From: Steroidobacteraceae bacterium
GTDB lineage: Bacteria > Pseudomonadota > Gammaproteobacteria > Steroidobacterales > Steroidobacteraceae
Reading direction: 5' to 3'
Length of the DNA stretch: 47,242 bases
Assembly: GCA_022865595.1 (NCBI GenBank)
Contig: JALHTE010000119.1
Span: 1-47,242 of the forward strand
The notes beneath the pieces were generated by a model that worked only from the letters and a program-made list of their open reading frames with translations, searched no databases and had not been told where the DNA came from. Shown here in pieces: positions 1 through 8,955 of the stretch (the stretch's first letter is position 1; the number at the start of each line of letters is the position of its first letter). The translations under genes and the position numbers were made by a program.

Positions 1-9
1 CATCGAGGA

Positions 10-1221
10 ATGTACAGCCAGCCGCTCCTGACGCCTGAATGCCGCCGCCGCCGGCCCGGGACACCGAGCCGGGTGGCCGCGCTGCTGCTTGCCGTCATGC
101 TGGGCTTCACGACTCCGCCCGCCGCCCTGGCCGAAAAGAAGCCGACTCCGGCACAGAAAGAAGCCGAGCTGAAGCGTGTCAATGCGCGGATCGAGAAGGT
201 GCGCAAGGACGTCAGCGCAGACATCGAAAAGCGCGACAAGCTCAGCGCCCAGTTGCGCGACGCGGAACTGGCGGTACAAAAGGCGAGACGGGCGCTGGAC
301 GACGTCCGCGCCCAGCGCCTGGCGGTTGAAGCGAAGCTGAGGGAGTTGCAGAAGGAAGAGGCGGGCATGGAGGAGGACCTCGCCGCGGAGCGCGCTGCGC
401 TGGCGGGCGAACTGCGCGCCGCCTACGTGAATGGCCGCGAGGAGCAACTGAAGCTCCTATTGAACCAGGAGGATCCCGCGACCTTCGGCCGGATGCTCAG
501 GTACTACGGCTACTTCGGCCGCGCTCGCGCGGAGACAATTGCCGGCATTCGGGACAAGCTCGAGCACCTCGCCCTGGTGAGAGGCAAGATCGCCGCCGAG
601 CACGACCGGCTGGCTGCGCTCGAGGAAGACCAGGAACGGCAGGTCGCGGCCCTGCGTTCCGCGCAGGAGACCAGGACCCGGACCGTCACCGCGATCGACC
701 GCGAGATCAAGTCGCAGAGCAGCCAGTTGAAGCGGCTGCAGTCGCAGGCGCAGTCGCTGGAAAAGCTGATTGCGAACCTGCGCAAGGCCCTGGAGAACGT
801 CCCGGTCGCGAAGCAGGCTCCGTTCGAGCCGCTGCGCGGAAAGCTGCCCTGGCCGGTGCAGCAGGGGCATGTTCTTGCGCGCTTCGGCCAGCCCAGGGCC
901 GGGGGCTCGATGCGCTGGCAGGGGATGCTGATCGGCACCGACCGGGGTGCTCGTGTGCGCGCGCCATTCGCCGGCCAGGTCGTGTACGCGGATTGGCTGC
1001 CCGGCATGGGGCTGATGGTCGTCCTCAACCATGGCGGGGGCTATCTCAGCCTGTACGGCCACAATGAAGAGGTTTTCCGTAAAGTGGGAGATACGGTCTC
1101 GGCCGGCGAAGTGATTGGTGCGGTGGGGGATACCGGCGGTCGCGAGGAGCCCGCTCTTTACTTCGAGGTGCGGCGCGGGCGCCAGCCCGTGGATCCCGAG
1201 ATCTGGCTCAGGAAGCGCTGA
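10..1221 (+). CDS. envC: EnvC-like murein hydrolase activator (coiled coil + degenerate LytM/M23 domain)
   Basis: Likely periplasmic activator of the AmiA/AmiB-type amidases that split septal peptidoglycan during division. A signal-peptide-like hydrophobic stretch (about residues 22-41, ending AALA) is followed by a long charged coiled coil (about 45-290) and a C-terminal LytM domain (about 285-400). The LytM domain looks catalytically dead: the position of the first zinc-binding His of active M23 enzymes reads RWQGM, as in E. coli EnvC (RWKGM), though LYGHN and LYFEVRRG are conserved in shape. A purine-rich GAGGA abuts the ATG, closer than ideal, so a slightly later start is possible. It is followed by ctpA in the same direction, an arrangement common in gammaproteobacteria. 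Confidence 0.88.
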   Translation: MYSQPLLTPECRRRRPGTPSRVAALLLAVMLGFTTPPAALAEKKPTPAQKEAELKRVNARIEKVRKDVSADIEKRDKLSAQLRDAELAVQKARRALDDVRAQRLAVEAKLRELQKEEAGMEEDLAAERAALAGELRAAYVNGREEQLKLLLNQEDPATFGRMLRYYGYFGRARAETIAGIRDKLEHLALVRGKIAAEHDRLAALEEDQERQVAALRSAQETRTRTVTAIDREIKSQSSQLKRLQSQAQSLEKLIANLRKALENVPVAKQAPFEPLRGKLPWPVQQGHVLARFGQPRAGGSMRWQGMLIGTDRGARVRAPFAGQVVYADWLPGMGLMVVLNHGGGYLSLYGHNEEVFRKVGDTVSAGEVIGAVGDTGGREEPALYFEVRRGRQPVDPEIWLRKR

Positions 1222-1370
1222 GTCGATGCGACTCGAGGCCCTTGCCGGGGACGGCGCCGGGCGCGAATGTGAACCAGGCCACCTTGCCGGCACCGCCGCG
1301 TGGCCTGGCGCGTGATCAGGCCATCGCCCGAGGCTACACTGCCGGCTCGGACCACCATCGCCCAACCCAC

Positions 1371-2615
1371 TTGACCCGACGCATCCATACCCTGCTCGCC
1401 GTCGTCGTCGGTGCCGCCCTCGGCGCCGGATACATGCACGTTCGCGATCTCGGTGCAAACCGCCACGTCTCCGTGCCGTCCGAGCCGGTGCGCGCACGCT
1501 CCGAGCACCCGCTGCTGGACGAGGTGGCCGAGCACGTGCAGCGCGAATACGTGGATCCCGTGAGCCGCGGGCAACTCGAGCAGGCTGCAGTCGAGGGCAT
1601 GGTCGCCAGCCTCGACCCGCATTCGGAATTCCTGGACGCTGCGGCCTACGATGAAATGCGCGTAAGCACCGCAGGGACCTACACCGGTGTCGGCATCGAG
1701 GTGAGCGAGCAGGAGGGAGGCCGGATCGTGGTCGTGGCGCCGATCGAGGGCTCGCCCGCGGATCGCGCCGGCGTACGCACGGGCGACGTGTTGCTGGAAG
1801 TGGGCGGGCGGGCGGTCGCGCCCGGGAGCCTGGACGAGACCATCGCACGAATGCGCGGGTTCGAGGGTTCCCGCGTGGACATCGTGATCGATCGTGCGGG
1901 CGAGCCGGAGCCTTTGCACTTCGATCTCGAGCGCTCCGAAGTCCACCTGAGGACGGTCCGTGCGGAACGACTGCCGGGCGACTACGGCTACGTGCGAGTC
2001 AGCCATTTCAGCGACTCGACACCCGGCGACTTCGACGGCGCAATCCTGACACTGCAGGCCACACCCGGCGCTGCACCGCTGCGCGGGCTGGTGCTGGACC
2101 TGCGCGACAATCCGGGCGGCGTGCTCGAGTCCGCCGTGAGTGTCGCGGACAGCTTCCTCGAGGGCGGCATGATCGTGCGTGCCGACGGACGCACGCCGGA
2201 CGCCAGCTTCGAGATGGACGCGACGCCGGGAGACCTGCTGCACGGCGCTCCGGTCGTGGTACTGGTGGACGCGGGTTCTGCATCGGGTGCCGAAATCGTA
2301 GCGGGCGCGCTGCGTGACCACGGCCGCGCGACGCTGATGGGCGAGCGCACCTACGGCAAGGGGTCCGTGCAGACCGTGATGCCGCTGCGTGACGGCGAGG
2401 CGCTGAAGCTCACCACTTCGCGCTATTTCACGCCCTCCGGGCGCTCGATCCAGGAGCGTGGGCTGGAGCCCGACGTGCGCATCACCGCGCAGGCCGGCGC
2501 GGCTCGGCACGTGTACGGGCGTGACGCGGCCACGGATCCCGAGGTACGTTCTGCGCTGCAGTACCTTCGGGACCGCAGCCTCGACAAGCACGTCGCACTG
2601 GCGACCCGGCGCTGA
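1371..2615 (+). CDS. ctpA: S41 family C-terminal processing peptidase (CtpA/Prc type)
   Basis: Periplasmic serine protease that trims or degrades proteins from their C-termini. Order: N-terminal membrane anchor (HTLLAVVVGAALGAGY), helical region, PDZ domain (about residues 100-175), S41 catalytic domain. The Ser-Lys dyad is visible: Ser305 in GSASGAE and Lys330 in YGKGSVQT, 25 residues apart as in E. coli Prc. I prefer the TTG at 1371 because it places the anchor at the N-terminus. The frame stays open upstream to a TTG at 1242 and a GTG at 1269, which would add an uncharacteristic leader. A TACACT hexamer at 1335-1340 could be its -10 box. Likely co-transcribed with envC. Confidence 0.88.
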   Translation: MTRRIHTLLAVVVGAALGAGYMHVRDLGANRHVSVPSEPVRARSEHPLLDEVAEHVQREYVDPVSRGQLEQAAVEGMVASLDPHSEFLDAAAYDEMRVSTAGTYTGVGIEVSEQEGGRIVVVAPIEGSPADRAGVRTGDVLLEVGGRAVAPGSLDETIARMRGFEGSRVDIVIDRAGEPEPLHFDLERSEVHLRTVRAERLPGDYGYVRVSHFSDSTPGDFDGAILTLQATPGAAPLRGLVLDLRDNPGGVLESAVSVADSFLEGGMIVRADGRTPDASFEMDATPGDLLHGAPVVVLVDAGSASGAEIVAGALRDHGRATLMGERTYGKGSVQTVMPLRDGEALKLTTSRYFTPSGRSIQERGLEPDVRITAQAGAARHVYGRDAATDPEVRSALQYLRDRSLDKHVALATRR

Positions 2616-2630
2616 GCCCGTGATCGCTGC

Positions 2631-2649
2631 GGTGCGCGTTCCGCGCACC
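2631..2649. terminator. Hairpin between convergent ctpA and MAPEG genes
   Basis: Perfect 8-bp stem GGTGCGCG / CGCGCACC with a TTC loop, 15 bp after the ctpA stop and in the gap shared with the convergent MAPEG gene. There is no strong T-run, so intrinsic termination is plausible rather than certain. Confidence 0.45.
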
Positions 2650-2729
2650 TTGACCCTGCTGCAGTGATTCGCGGACGCAGGAAGTTACTCGGGCGGCGAT
2701 CTGCGCAGCCAGCGCCAGGCCGGTCGCCG

Positions 2730-3113
2730 CTAGACCAGCGTCCGTCCCACGCCCAGCAACGCACCGATCAACAGCACCAGCATCGGCAGCATGCTCATGC
2801 CGAAGCCCACGCTGCGCTGCGCCGGATCTGCGACGTAGCTGCGGAAGTACACGATGCGTCCGACGAGATAGACGGCGCCGAGACCCGCGCCCCACTGCGG
2901 ACTCACGTACAGCCCGAACAGCCAGATCGAAGGAACGAACACGATCAGCGCCTCCAGCGTGTTGTAGTGCACGCGGAAATGGCGCTCGAACACCTCGTTG
3001 CCGCTGGTAGCCGGGGCCTTGACCCCGTACATCACGCGCGCACGGCCGACCAGGATGCCGAATGCGACGAACTCCAGCAGTGCGAGCAGAATGACGATAG
3101 CAACCAGATTCAT
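2730..3113 (-). CDS. MAPEG family membrane protein
   Basis: 127-residue integral membrane protein with four predicted hydrophobic segments, matching the size and pattern of the MAPEG family (membrane-associated proteins in eicosanoid and glutathione metabolism). The ERHFRVHYNTLEAL segment after helix 1 is the characteristic glutathione-region motif (compare ERxxRxxxNxxE). Bacterial members may be glutathione S-transferases or peroxidases, but the substrate cannot be read from sequence. GGGGG lies 8 nt upstream of the ATG as a ribosome site. Divergent from the holin-like gene at 3217. Confidence 0.8.
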   Translation of the reverse strand: MNLVAIVILLALLEFVAFGILVGRARVMYGVKAPATSGNEVFERHFRVHYNTLEALIVFVPSIWLFGLYVSPQWGAGLGAVYLVGRIVYFRSYVADPAQRSVGFGMSMLPMLVLLIGALLGVGRTLV

Positions 3114-3216
3114 GATTGATCCCCCGGGGGTGCTTGATTGGTGTGCCGTGTAGATTCCTTTACCATGCGCGTCTCGTCAACGAACCGCGGTCGCCTGGCG
3201 GCGAGGGGAGGCTCAC

Positions 3217-3591
3217 ATGGTTGGATTCCTGTTGCGCGCCGCGATCACGGCGCTTGGCCTGTGGGTCGCGAGCGAGATCTTCGACGGCCTGCATTTCGCA
3301 TCACCAACGAAATTGCTCGTCGCTGCCGTGCTGCTCGGCGTCGTAAATGCCTTCGTCCGCCCGCTGGCGTTCATCCTGACCCTGCCGCTGACGGTGCTGA
3401 GCCTCGGGCTGTTCCTGCTGGTGCTCAACGCTGCGATGGTCGGGCTCGTCGCGTGGATGATCCCCGGCTTCGAGATTTCCGGATTCTGGACCGCGGTCGG
3501 CGCTGCGCTGGTGGTGAGCCTCGTCTCGTGGGCCGCGTCGAGCGCCATCGGGTCGAACGGCAAAGTCGAGGTATTCACCGTCAGGAAGTAG
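3217..3591 (+). CDS. Phage-holin-like 4-TM membrane protein (PF04020-type)
   Basis: Small inner-membrane protein of 124 residues with four hydrophobic helices and the opening MVGFLLRAAITALGLWVAS typical of the 'phage holin family/Mycobacterial 4 TMS' group. Despite the name, chromosomal members have no shown lysis role and no phage genes are nearby. A strong ribosome site (GAGGGGAGG) sits about 8 nt before the ATG. Function unknown. Confidence 0.75.
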   Translation: MVGFLLRAAITALGLWVASEIFDGLHFASPTKLLVAAVLLGVVNAFVRPLAFILTLPLTVLSLGLFLLVLNAAMVGLVAWMIPGFEISGFWTAVGAALVVSLVSWAASSAIGSNGKVEVFTVRK

Positions 3592-3654
3592 GGCTGCGGG
3601 TCCGGTTCCCGGTGGCGTGCCGGCACCGCCGGATTGGCCCGGCAAGGAGCGAAC

Positions 3655-4095
3655 ATGTCGATCTCGCGAAAGGCCCTCTGCGTGTTCTATGCCCTGGTCG
3701 CGCTGCTTGCGCTCGTCGGCACCTGGGGCAACAACATCGCGTATCTCGACATGGGACTCGCGGCAGCGAACCTGCACTTCTGGCAACAGACGCTGGTAAA
3801 TCCAGCCAGTCGCTCGATCACGGTCGACATCCTGCTGCTGGGGCTCGCCGCCATCACCTGGATGCTGCTCGAGGCACGTCGCCTGTCGATGCGTGGCGTA
3901 TGGATCTACGTGCTCGCCAGCGTCTTCATCGCCATCAGCGCTGCCTTCCCGGTATTCCTGATTCATCGCGAGCGAGCGTTGGCGGCGCGCGATGGATCGG
4001 CCAGCGCGGGAACCCTTTCCGTCGCAGGACTGCTGGCACTCGTGGTCCTCGGTGGCGTGATGCTTGCCTACACGCTGATCTCCCTGGGTCGATAG
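3655..4095 (+). CDS. DUF2834-like small membrane protein
   Basis: 146 residues with about four hydrophobic helices. The pattern of an N-terminal helix, an aromatic loop (NNIAYLDMGL) and two central helices resembles DUF2834 proteins, whose function is unknown. I chose the ATG at 3655 over the upstream in-frame ATG because AAGGAG lies 6-11 nt before it. Followed 12 bp later by another small membrane protein gene, so the two are probably co-expressed. Confidence 0.6.
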   Translation: MSISRKALCVFYALVALLALVGTWGNNIAYLDMGLAAANLHFWQQTLVNPASRSITVDILLLGLAAITWMLLEARRLSMRGVWIYVLASVFIAISAAFPVFLIHRERALAARDGSASAGTLSVAGLLALVVLGGVMLAYTLISLGR

Positions 4096-4107
4096 GAGGC
4101 TGACAAC

Positions 4108-4542
4108 ATGAATCCCAACACGCGCGCTCCCTGGCATCTGTGGGTCGTCGGTATTGCAGCGCTGCTGTGGAATGCCGTCGGTGCGTTGGACTACGTGATG
4201 ACGCAGACCAGGAATGCGCAGTACATGGCCGCATTCACTGCGGAGCAGCTGGAATTCTTCTACGGGCTCCCGGCCTGGACGGTCGCTGCATGGGCGATCG
4301 GGGTCTGGGGTGGCGTGCTCGGATCATTGCTGCTGCTGCTGCGGAAGTCCCTCGCTACGTGGGTCTTCCTGGCCTCGCTGATCGGGGTGGTGCTCACGAC
4401 GTTCCAGAACTACGTGCTGTCCAATGGACTGGAAGTCATGGGCGGGCCCGGGGCGGTGGTCTTTACAGCCGTGATATTCCTGGTCGCGGTGGCGCTGTAC
4501 GTTTATGCCCGCGCGATGACCACGCGGCGTGTGCTCGCCTAG
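4108..4542 (+). CDS. Uncharacterised four-helix membrane protein
   Basis: 144 residues, four predicted transmembrane helices (about 12-30, 55-80, 82-102, 115-137) and a polar loop carrying ALDYVMTQTRN. Similar proteins are often labelled 'sugar transporter' in databases, but nothing here supports transport of sugar. AGGAGG lies about 8 nt upstream. Convergent with the OPT transporter gene. I cannot assign a function. Confidence 0.6.
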   Translation: MNPNTRAPWHLWVVGIAALLWNAVGALDYVMTQTRNAQYMAAFTAEQLEFFYGLPAWTVAAWAIGVWGGVLGSLLLLLRKSLATWVFLASLIGVVLTTFQNYVLSNGLEVMGGPGAVVFTAVIFLVAVALYVYARAMTTRRVLA

Positions 4543-4584
4543 GACGGGAATGGTACTGCGGCTGGCTTGACCAGCTCGGATCCG

Positions 4585-6501
4585 TCACGCGCGGCGAATG
4601 CCGGTCCGATACAGCCACCAGGCAAGCCAGCCAACGACCAGCAGACCCAGCCAGCCTCCGAACTGCAGCGAGGCCGGCAGCGCGAGCACGTCGGCGCTGC
4701 CGGACATCACGATCGGGATGGCGATGAAGATGCCCATCAGCGCCTCGCCGGTGATCAGCCCTGCGGCGAACAGCATGCCGTTGCGGCCGGCGCGCGCGGC
4801 CGCCTCGGGCCCGCCGAGCTTGCGCTCGACGAGGTGCGCGATCAGGCCGCCGATGAAAATCGGCACCGACAGGTCCAGCGGCAGATAGATGCCGACCGCC
4901 ACCGCGAGCACCGGCGCGCGGAACTTCGCGCCGCGCTTCTCGAGCCACAAATCCCAGGCGATCACGGCGGCGCCGATGAGCCCGCCGATCTGGATCATTC
5001 CCCAGGGCAGGTGCCCCCCGAACATGCCCTTGGCGACTGAGGCCATCAGCGTCGCCTGCGGTGCGATCAGCGGGCTCGGGTGCTCGGCCGACGGCACGCC
5101 GATGCCATAGGCCTTGAGCAGCAGGTTGAGCACCGGGGCCATCACCAGCGCGCTCGATGCCGCCCCGATCGCCAGCATCACCTGCTGCTTCCACGGCGTC
5201 GCGCCCACGATGTGGCCGCACTTGAGGTCCTGCAGGTTGTCGCCACCGATGCAGGCCGAGCAGCAGACAACTGCGCCGATCATGATCGCGGCCACTGGCC
5301 CGAGTGGCGCGCCTCGACCCATGAGCACCATGAGTACCAGCGAGGCGAACAGGATGGTGCAGATCGTGATGCCGGATACCGGGTTGTTCGACGAGCCGAC
5401 GAGGCCTGCCATGTATGCCGACACCGAGCAGAACAGGAAGCCCGCGACGATCATGATGATCGTCATGGGCAGGCTCACAGTCAGGTCGTGAACGATGTTC
5501 TGGTAGAGCCAGAACAGCGGAAGCGTGAACAGCAGTGTCCCGATCAGGATGCCCTTCATCGGCAGGTCCTGCTCTGTGTGCGCCACCACCGTGCCGGCGC
5601 TGGCCCGCGCGGCGGCGAGGCCGCTCTTGATTCCCGACAGCAGCGACTCGCGGATCGAGATCAGTGCCCACACGCCGCCGACCAGCATGGCGCCGACGCC
5701 GAGGTAACGGATCTGCGCCGACCAGATCGCGCCGGCCGCGTCTTCGGCGCTGGCGCCCACGAGGCTCGCGGCCAGTTGCGGGTTGCCGTCCAGGAAGAAT
5801 GCACTGTAGATCGGGATCGCGACGTTCCACGAAATCATGCCGCCGATCAACACCAGAATGCCGATGTTGAGCCCGACGATGTAGCCGACGCCGAGCAGTG
5901 CCGGTGAGAGATTGGTGCCGAAATACGCGATGCCCTTGCCGGCCCAGGCGCCGGCCGCCGCCGTGTCCGGAAAGAGCCTGAGCCCGCTCGCGGCGGCCAG
6001 CTTCGCGAAGCCGCCGCCCAGCGCCGAAAGGCCCAGGATCCGAACGCCCTGCGCCGGGTTCTCACCGGTCTTCAACACTTCCGCTGCGGCTTTGCCCTCC
6101 GGGAAGGCGAGGCCCTGGTCCACGATCAGCGCGCGACGCAGCGGCACCGAGAAGAACACGCCGAGAATGCCGCCGAGACCCGCGATCGCGAGCACCCACA
6201 TGTACTGGAAATCGGACCAGTACCCGAGGATCACCAGCGCGGGAATCGTGAAGATCACGCCAGAGGCGATCGACGAGCCCGCTGAGGCTCCGGTTTGAAC
6301 GATGTTGTTCTCGAGTATCCCGCCGCCGCCAAGCAGCCGCAGCACAGCCATCGAAACGACAGCCGCCGGTATCGCCGAAGCGATGGTCATGCCGGCGAAC
6401 AGCCCGAGATAAGTGTTGGCGGCAGCGAGGATCATTGCCAGCACGATGGAAAGCGTGATTGCGCGGAACGTGAGCTGTGGTGCGACGGCGGCCTGGTTCA
6501 T
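4585..6501 (-). CDS. OPT family oligopeptide transporter
   Basis: 638-residue inner-membrane transporter with 14 or more hydrophobic segments. It opens with LTFRAITLSIVLAMILAAANTYLGLFAGMTIAS, the signature start of bacterial OPT proteins, and contains the internal NNIVQTGASAGSSIASG loop. OPT members import oligopeptides or metal-chelate peptides using the proton gradient. The ribosome site (GGGGGGAA) is clear. The POT transporter lies 69 bp upstream in the same direction, so the two likely form a peptide-uptake operon. Confidence 0.88.
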   Translation of the reverse strand: MNQAAVAPQLTFRAITLSIVLAMILAAANTYLGLFAGMTIASAIPAAVVSMAVLRLLGGGGILENNIVQTGASAGSSIASGVIFTIPALVILGYWSDFQYMWVLAIAGLGGILGVFFSVPLRRALIVDQGLAFPEGKAAAEVLKTGENPAQGVRILGLSALGGGFAKLAAASGLRLFPDTAAAGAWAGKGIAYFGTNLSPALLGVGYIVGLNIGILVLIGGMISWNVAIPIYSAFFLDGNPQLAASLVGASAEDAAGAIWSAQIRYLGVGAMLVGGVWALISIRESLLSGIKSGLAAARASAGTVVAHTEQDLPMKGILIGTLLFTLPLFWLYQNIVHDLTVSLPMTIIMIVAGFLFCSVSAYMAGLVGSSNNPVSGITICTILFASLVLMVLMGRGAPLGPVAAIMIGAVVCCSACIGGDNLQDLKCGHIVGATPWKQQVMLAIGAASSALVMAPVLNLLLKAYGIGVPSAEHPSPLIAPQATLMASVAKGMFGGHLPWGMIQIGGLIGAAVIAWDLWLEKRGAKFRAPVLAVAVGIYLPLDLSVPIFIGGLIAHLVERKLGGPEAAARAGRNGMLFAAGLITGEALMGIFIAIPIVMSGSADVLALPASLQFGGWLGLLVVGWLAWWLYRTGIRRA

Positions 6502-6570
6502 CGTGTTCCCCCCAATGGCCAGGTCAGCGCGTTGCCAAGCGCACTGCTGGCTTTTGTCCTGTCAGGCGAG

Positions 6571-7941
6571 TCAGGCGTGCTTGATGGTCTCGGCGCCGTG
6601 CATCCAGCGCACGAGCGTGCCGGACAGCATCCACAGCACCACGGCGAAAATGAACAGCGTGACGGCAAGGCCGCCGAAGATCGAAACCTCGCCGAGGCTC
6701 TCGGCATAGGAGCCGATGATCCCGGCGAGCCAGTTGGCGACGAAGTTGATCAGGAACCAGACGCCCATCATCAAGGATGCGAGCCTGAGCGGTGCGAGCT
6801 TGGTCACCATCGAGAGGCCTACCGGCGAAATGCACAGTTCGCCAGTGGTGTGGAAGAAGTACGCGATCACCAGCCACGACATCGCGGCCTTACCGCCGCC
6901 TTCCGACTCGAGCGCAGCCGCAACCATCGCGAGGAAACCGATGCCCGTGAGAACGAGGCCGAGCACCATCTTGCGCGGCGTGGCCGGGTTCCTGCCGACG
7001 GCGCCGAGCTTGCTCCACGCCGCGGAGAAGATCGGCGCAAGCAGCACGATGAACAGGGGATTCAGGGACTGGAACCAGCCGGCCGGCACTTCGAAGCTGC
7101 CGACCATGCGATCGGTCTTGTCGTTCGCATAGATGTTCATCAGGCCGCCGGCCTGTTCGAATGCAGCCCAGAACAGCACCACGAAGATGAACAGCATGAA
7201 GATCACGCGCAGGCGGTCCACCTCATCGGGCGTGAGCGGCGCGTGCTTGCCGCCTGACTGCGCCAGCGAGCGCTTCGCGGCCGGCTCGATCCCGATGGTG
7301 TCGAGGTAGCGCCTGGCGAACAGCAGCTGGATGATCACGGAGAGCACCATGCCGACGCCCGCCGCGAAATAGCCCGCACGCCAGCCGTAGGTCGGGTCTT
7401 CGCCCAGCGTCGAGCAGACCAGCGGCGCGATGAAGGCGCCGGCGTTGATGCCCATGTAGAAGATCGTGAACGCGCCGTCGCGGCGTGCGTCGCCCTCCTC
7501 GTACAAGTCGCCCACCATCGTCGAGATGTTGGGCTTGAAGAAGCCGTTGCCCAGCACCAGGATGACGAGGCCGACGTAGAAAAGATCCAGGTTGCCGGGA
7601 ATCGCCGAGGCCAGCGTGAACTGCCCGATCGCCATCAGCAGCCCGCCGATGATCACGGACTTGCGCTGGCCCAGGTAGTTGTCCGCCAGCCAGCCGCCGA
7701 TCAGCGGGGTGAAGTACACGAAGCCCGTGAACAGGCCGTAGAGTTTCAGCGCCTCGGATTGCGACCAGCCGAAGCCGGGATTGGCGACCTCGACTCCCGC
7801 GATCAGCGACAGCACCAGCAGTGCGCGCATGCCGTAGTAGCTGAACCGCTCCCACATTTCCGTGGCGAAAAGCAGGAAGAGTCCTTTCGGGTGGCCGAGC
7901 CACGTCTCACGCGTCACCGCGGGCAGGGTCGAGTTCGACAT
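6571..7941 (-). CDS. POT family proton-dependent peptide transporter (MFS)
   Basis: 456 residues, about 12-14 hydrophobic helices. The family signature EMWERFSYYGMRALLVL (ExxERFxYYG) is near residues 30-46, and the second POT signature follows around GDARRDGAFTIFYMGINAGA. It imports di- and tripeptides with protons. It is larger and architecturally unrelated to the OPT transporter encoded just downstream, giving the cell two peptide import routes. Its upstream region (to 8170) carries a repeat hairpin but no clear promoter. Confidence 0.9.
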   Translation of the reverse strand: MSNSTLPAVTRETWLGHPKGLFLLFATEMWERFSYYGMRALLVLSLIAGVEVANPGFGWSQSEALKLYGLFTGFVYFTPLIGGWLADNYLGQRKSVIIGGLLMAIGQFTLASAIPGNLDLFYVGLVILVLGNGFFKPNISTMVGDLYEEGDARRDGAFTIFYMGINAGAFIAPLVCSTLGEDPTYGWRAGYFAAGVGMVLSVIIQLLFARRYLDTIGIEPAAKRSLAQSGGKHAPLTPDEVDRLRVIFMLFIFVVLFWAAFEQAGGLMNIYANDKTDRMVGSFEVPAGWFQSLNPLFIVLLAPIFSAAWSKLGAVGRNPATPRKMVLGLVLTGIGFLAMVAAALESEGGGKAAMSWLVIAYFFHTTGELCISPVGLSMVTKLAPLRLASLMMGVWFLINFVANWLAGIIGSYAESLGEVSIFGGLAVTLFIFAVVLWMLSGTLVRWMHGAETIKHA

Positions 7942-8169
7942 TGGTTTTTACTTCTGCTTCAAGTGTTTGCGCGAAGGTGCGCGAGGCCGGCAGTCTCCGC
8001 GAAATTGCGGTGCAAGAGCAAGCACGGAACAACAGGTACCAAGGCAAAAACCGGTGCCTGGCACGGGTTTTTCGCCTGCTTCACGCCGCCCATGAGCCGC
8101 AGCACGGTGCCCGCCACGACTCCGTGAAGAACGGCCCCGCGAGGGTACCCGATGAACCTGGCGGCCGCG
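7942..8169. other. Intergenic region between POT transporter and tatC
   Basis: 228 bp without a supported gene. It holds the REP-like hairpin at 8046-8072 and would have to contain the transporter promoter. I see no convincing -35/-10 pair, operator or small gene. Confidence 0.5.
8046..8072. repeat. REP-like palindrome copy A (core GGTGCCTGGCAC), terminator-like
   Basis: A 13-bp stem with one mismatch, AAAAACCGGTGCC / GGCACGGGTTTTT, centred on a single T. Runs of five A and five T flank it, so it would work as an intrinsic terminator in either direction. It lies about 100 bp downstream of the tatC stop. The same core recurs at 18386-18408 and 20183-20252. Confidence 0.75.
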
Positions 8170-8955
8170 CTACTCAACGGGCCGTGATGCTTCGTGTTGC
8201 GCCTTGTCCGCCGTACGCTGCCGAACCAGGTACTGGGCAAGCACGATGCCGATCTCGAACAGCGCGTACATCGGCACGGCCATGAAGGTCTGCGAGACCG
8301 CGTCCGGCGGGGTGAGGAAGGCCGCGACGATGAAGATTCCCAGCATCACGTAGCCGCGCTGCTTCTTCAGCGACTCGACCTTGACCATGCCGGTCGCGGC
8401 CAGCAGCACGACGGCCACCGGCATCTCGAACGCAATGCCGAATGCGAAGAACAAAAGAGTCACGAAATCGAGGTAGCTCGCAATGTCCGTCATCATCCGC
8501 ACGCCAATCGGCGCGGTCGACGTCAGGAAGGCGAACATCAGCGGAAAGACAATGAAGTACGCGAACGCGACGCCGACGTAGAACAGCACCACGCTGGTCA
8601 TGAACAGCGGCAGCGCGAACCGTCGCTCGTGACGGTACAGGCCTGGCGCGACGAACCCCCACACCTGGTAGAGGATGTAGGGCATCGCGACGAAGACCGA
8701 CGCAATCAGGGAGAGCTTCAGCGGTGCCATGAATGGAGAGACGACACTCGTCGCGATCAGCGAGGTTCCCTCGGGCAGCTTCTCGATAAGCGGCTGCGCG
8801 ACCAGCGTGAACAGTTCGTTCGAGAAGAATGCGAGCGGCAGGAACACGATGCAGATGGCAACCGTTGCGCGCAGCAGCCGGGTACGCAGCTCGAGCAGGT
8901 GCGAGATCAGCGTCCCTTCGGCAAGCGCTTCCTTCTCAGGCGGACTTTGATTCAT
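8170..8955 (-). CDS. tatC: Sec-independent translocase subunit TatC
   Basis: Multi-spanning core of the twin-arginine translocase; it binds the RR signal peptide and, with TatA/TatB, moves folded proteins across the inner membrane. 261 residues with six hydrophobic helices. HLLELRTRLLRA near the N-terminus and the FVAPGLYRHERRF segment are diagnostic. The start lies inside the 3' end of tatB (20-bp overlap), implying coupled translation. Last gene of the dtd-tatA-tatB-tatC run. Confidence 0.95.
   Translation of the reverse strand: MNQSPPEKEALAEGTLISHLLELRTRLLRATVAICIVFLPLAFFSNELFTLVAQPLIEKLPEGTSLIATSVVSPFMAPLKLSLIASVFVAMPYILYQVWGFVAPGLYRHERRFALPLFMTSVVLFYVGVAFAYFIVFPLMFAFLTSTAPIGVRMMTDIASYLDFVTLLFFAFGIAFEMPVAVVLLAATGMVKVESLKKQRGYVMLGIFIVAAFLTPPDAVSQTFMAVPMYALFEIGIVLAQYLVRQRTADKAQHEASRPVE

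Noticed and set aside
1158-2648. A 496-residue open frame opposite ctpA
   Set aside because: Mirror of the protease gene, whose catalytic motifs are clear on the plus strand.
3217-3591. Holin-like gene as evidence of a prophage
   Set aside because: Family name only; no lysin, integrase or structural phage gene nearby.
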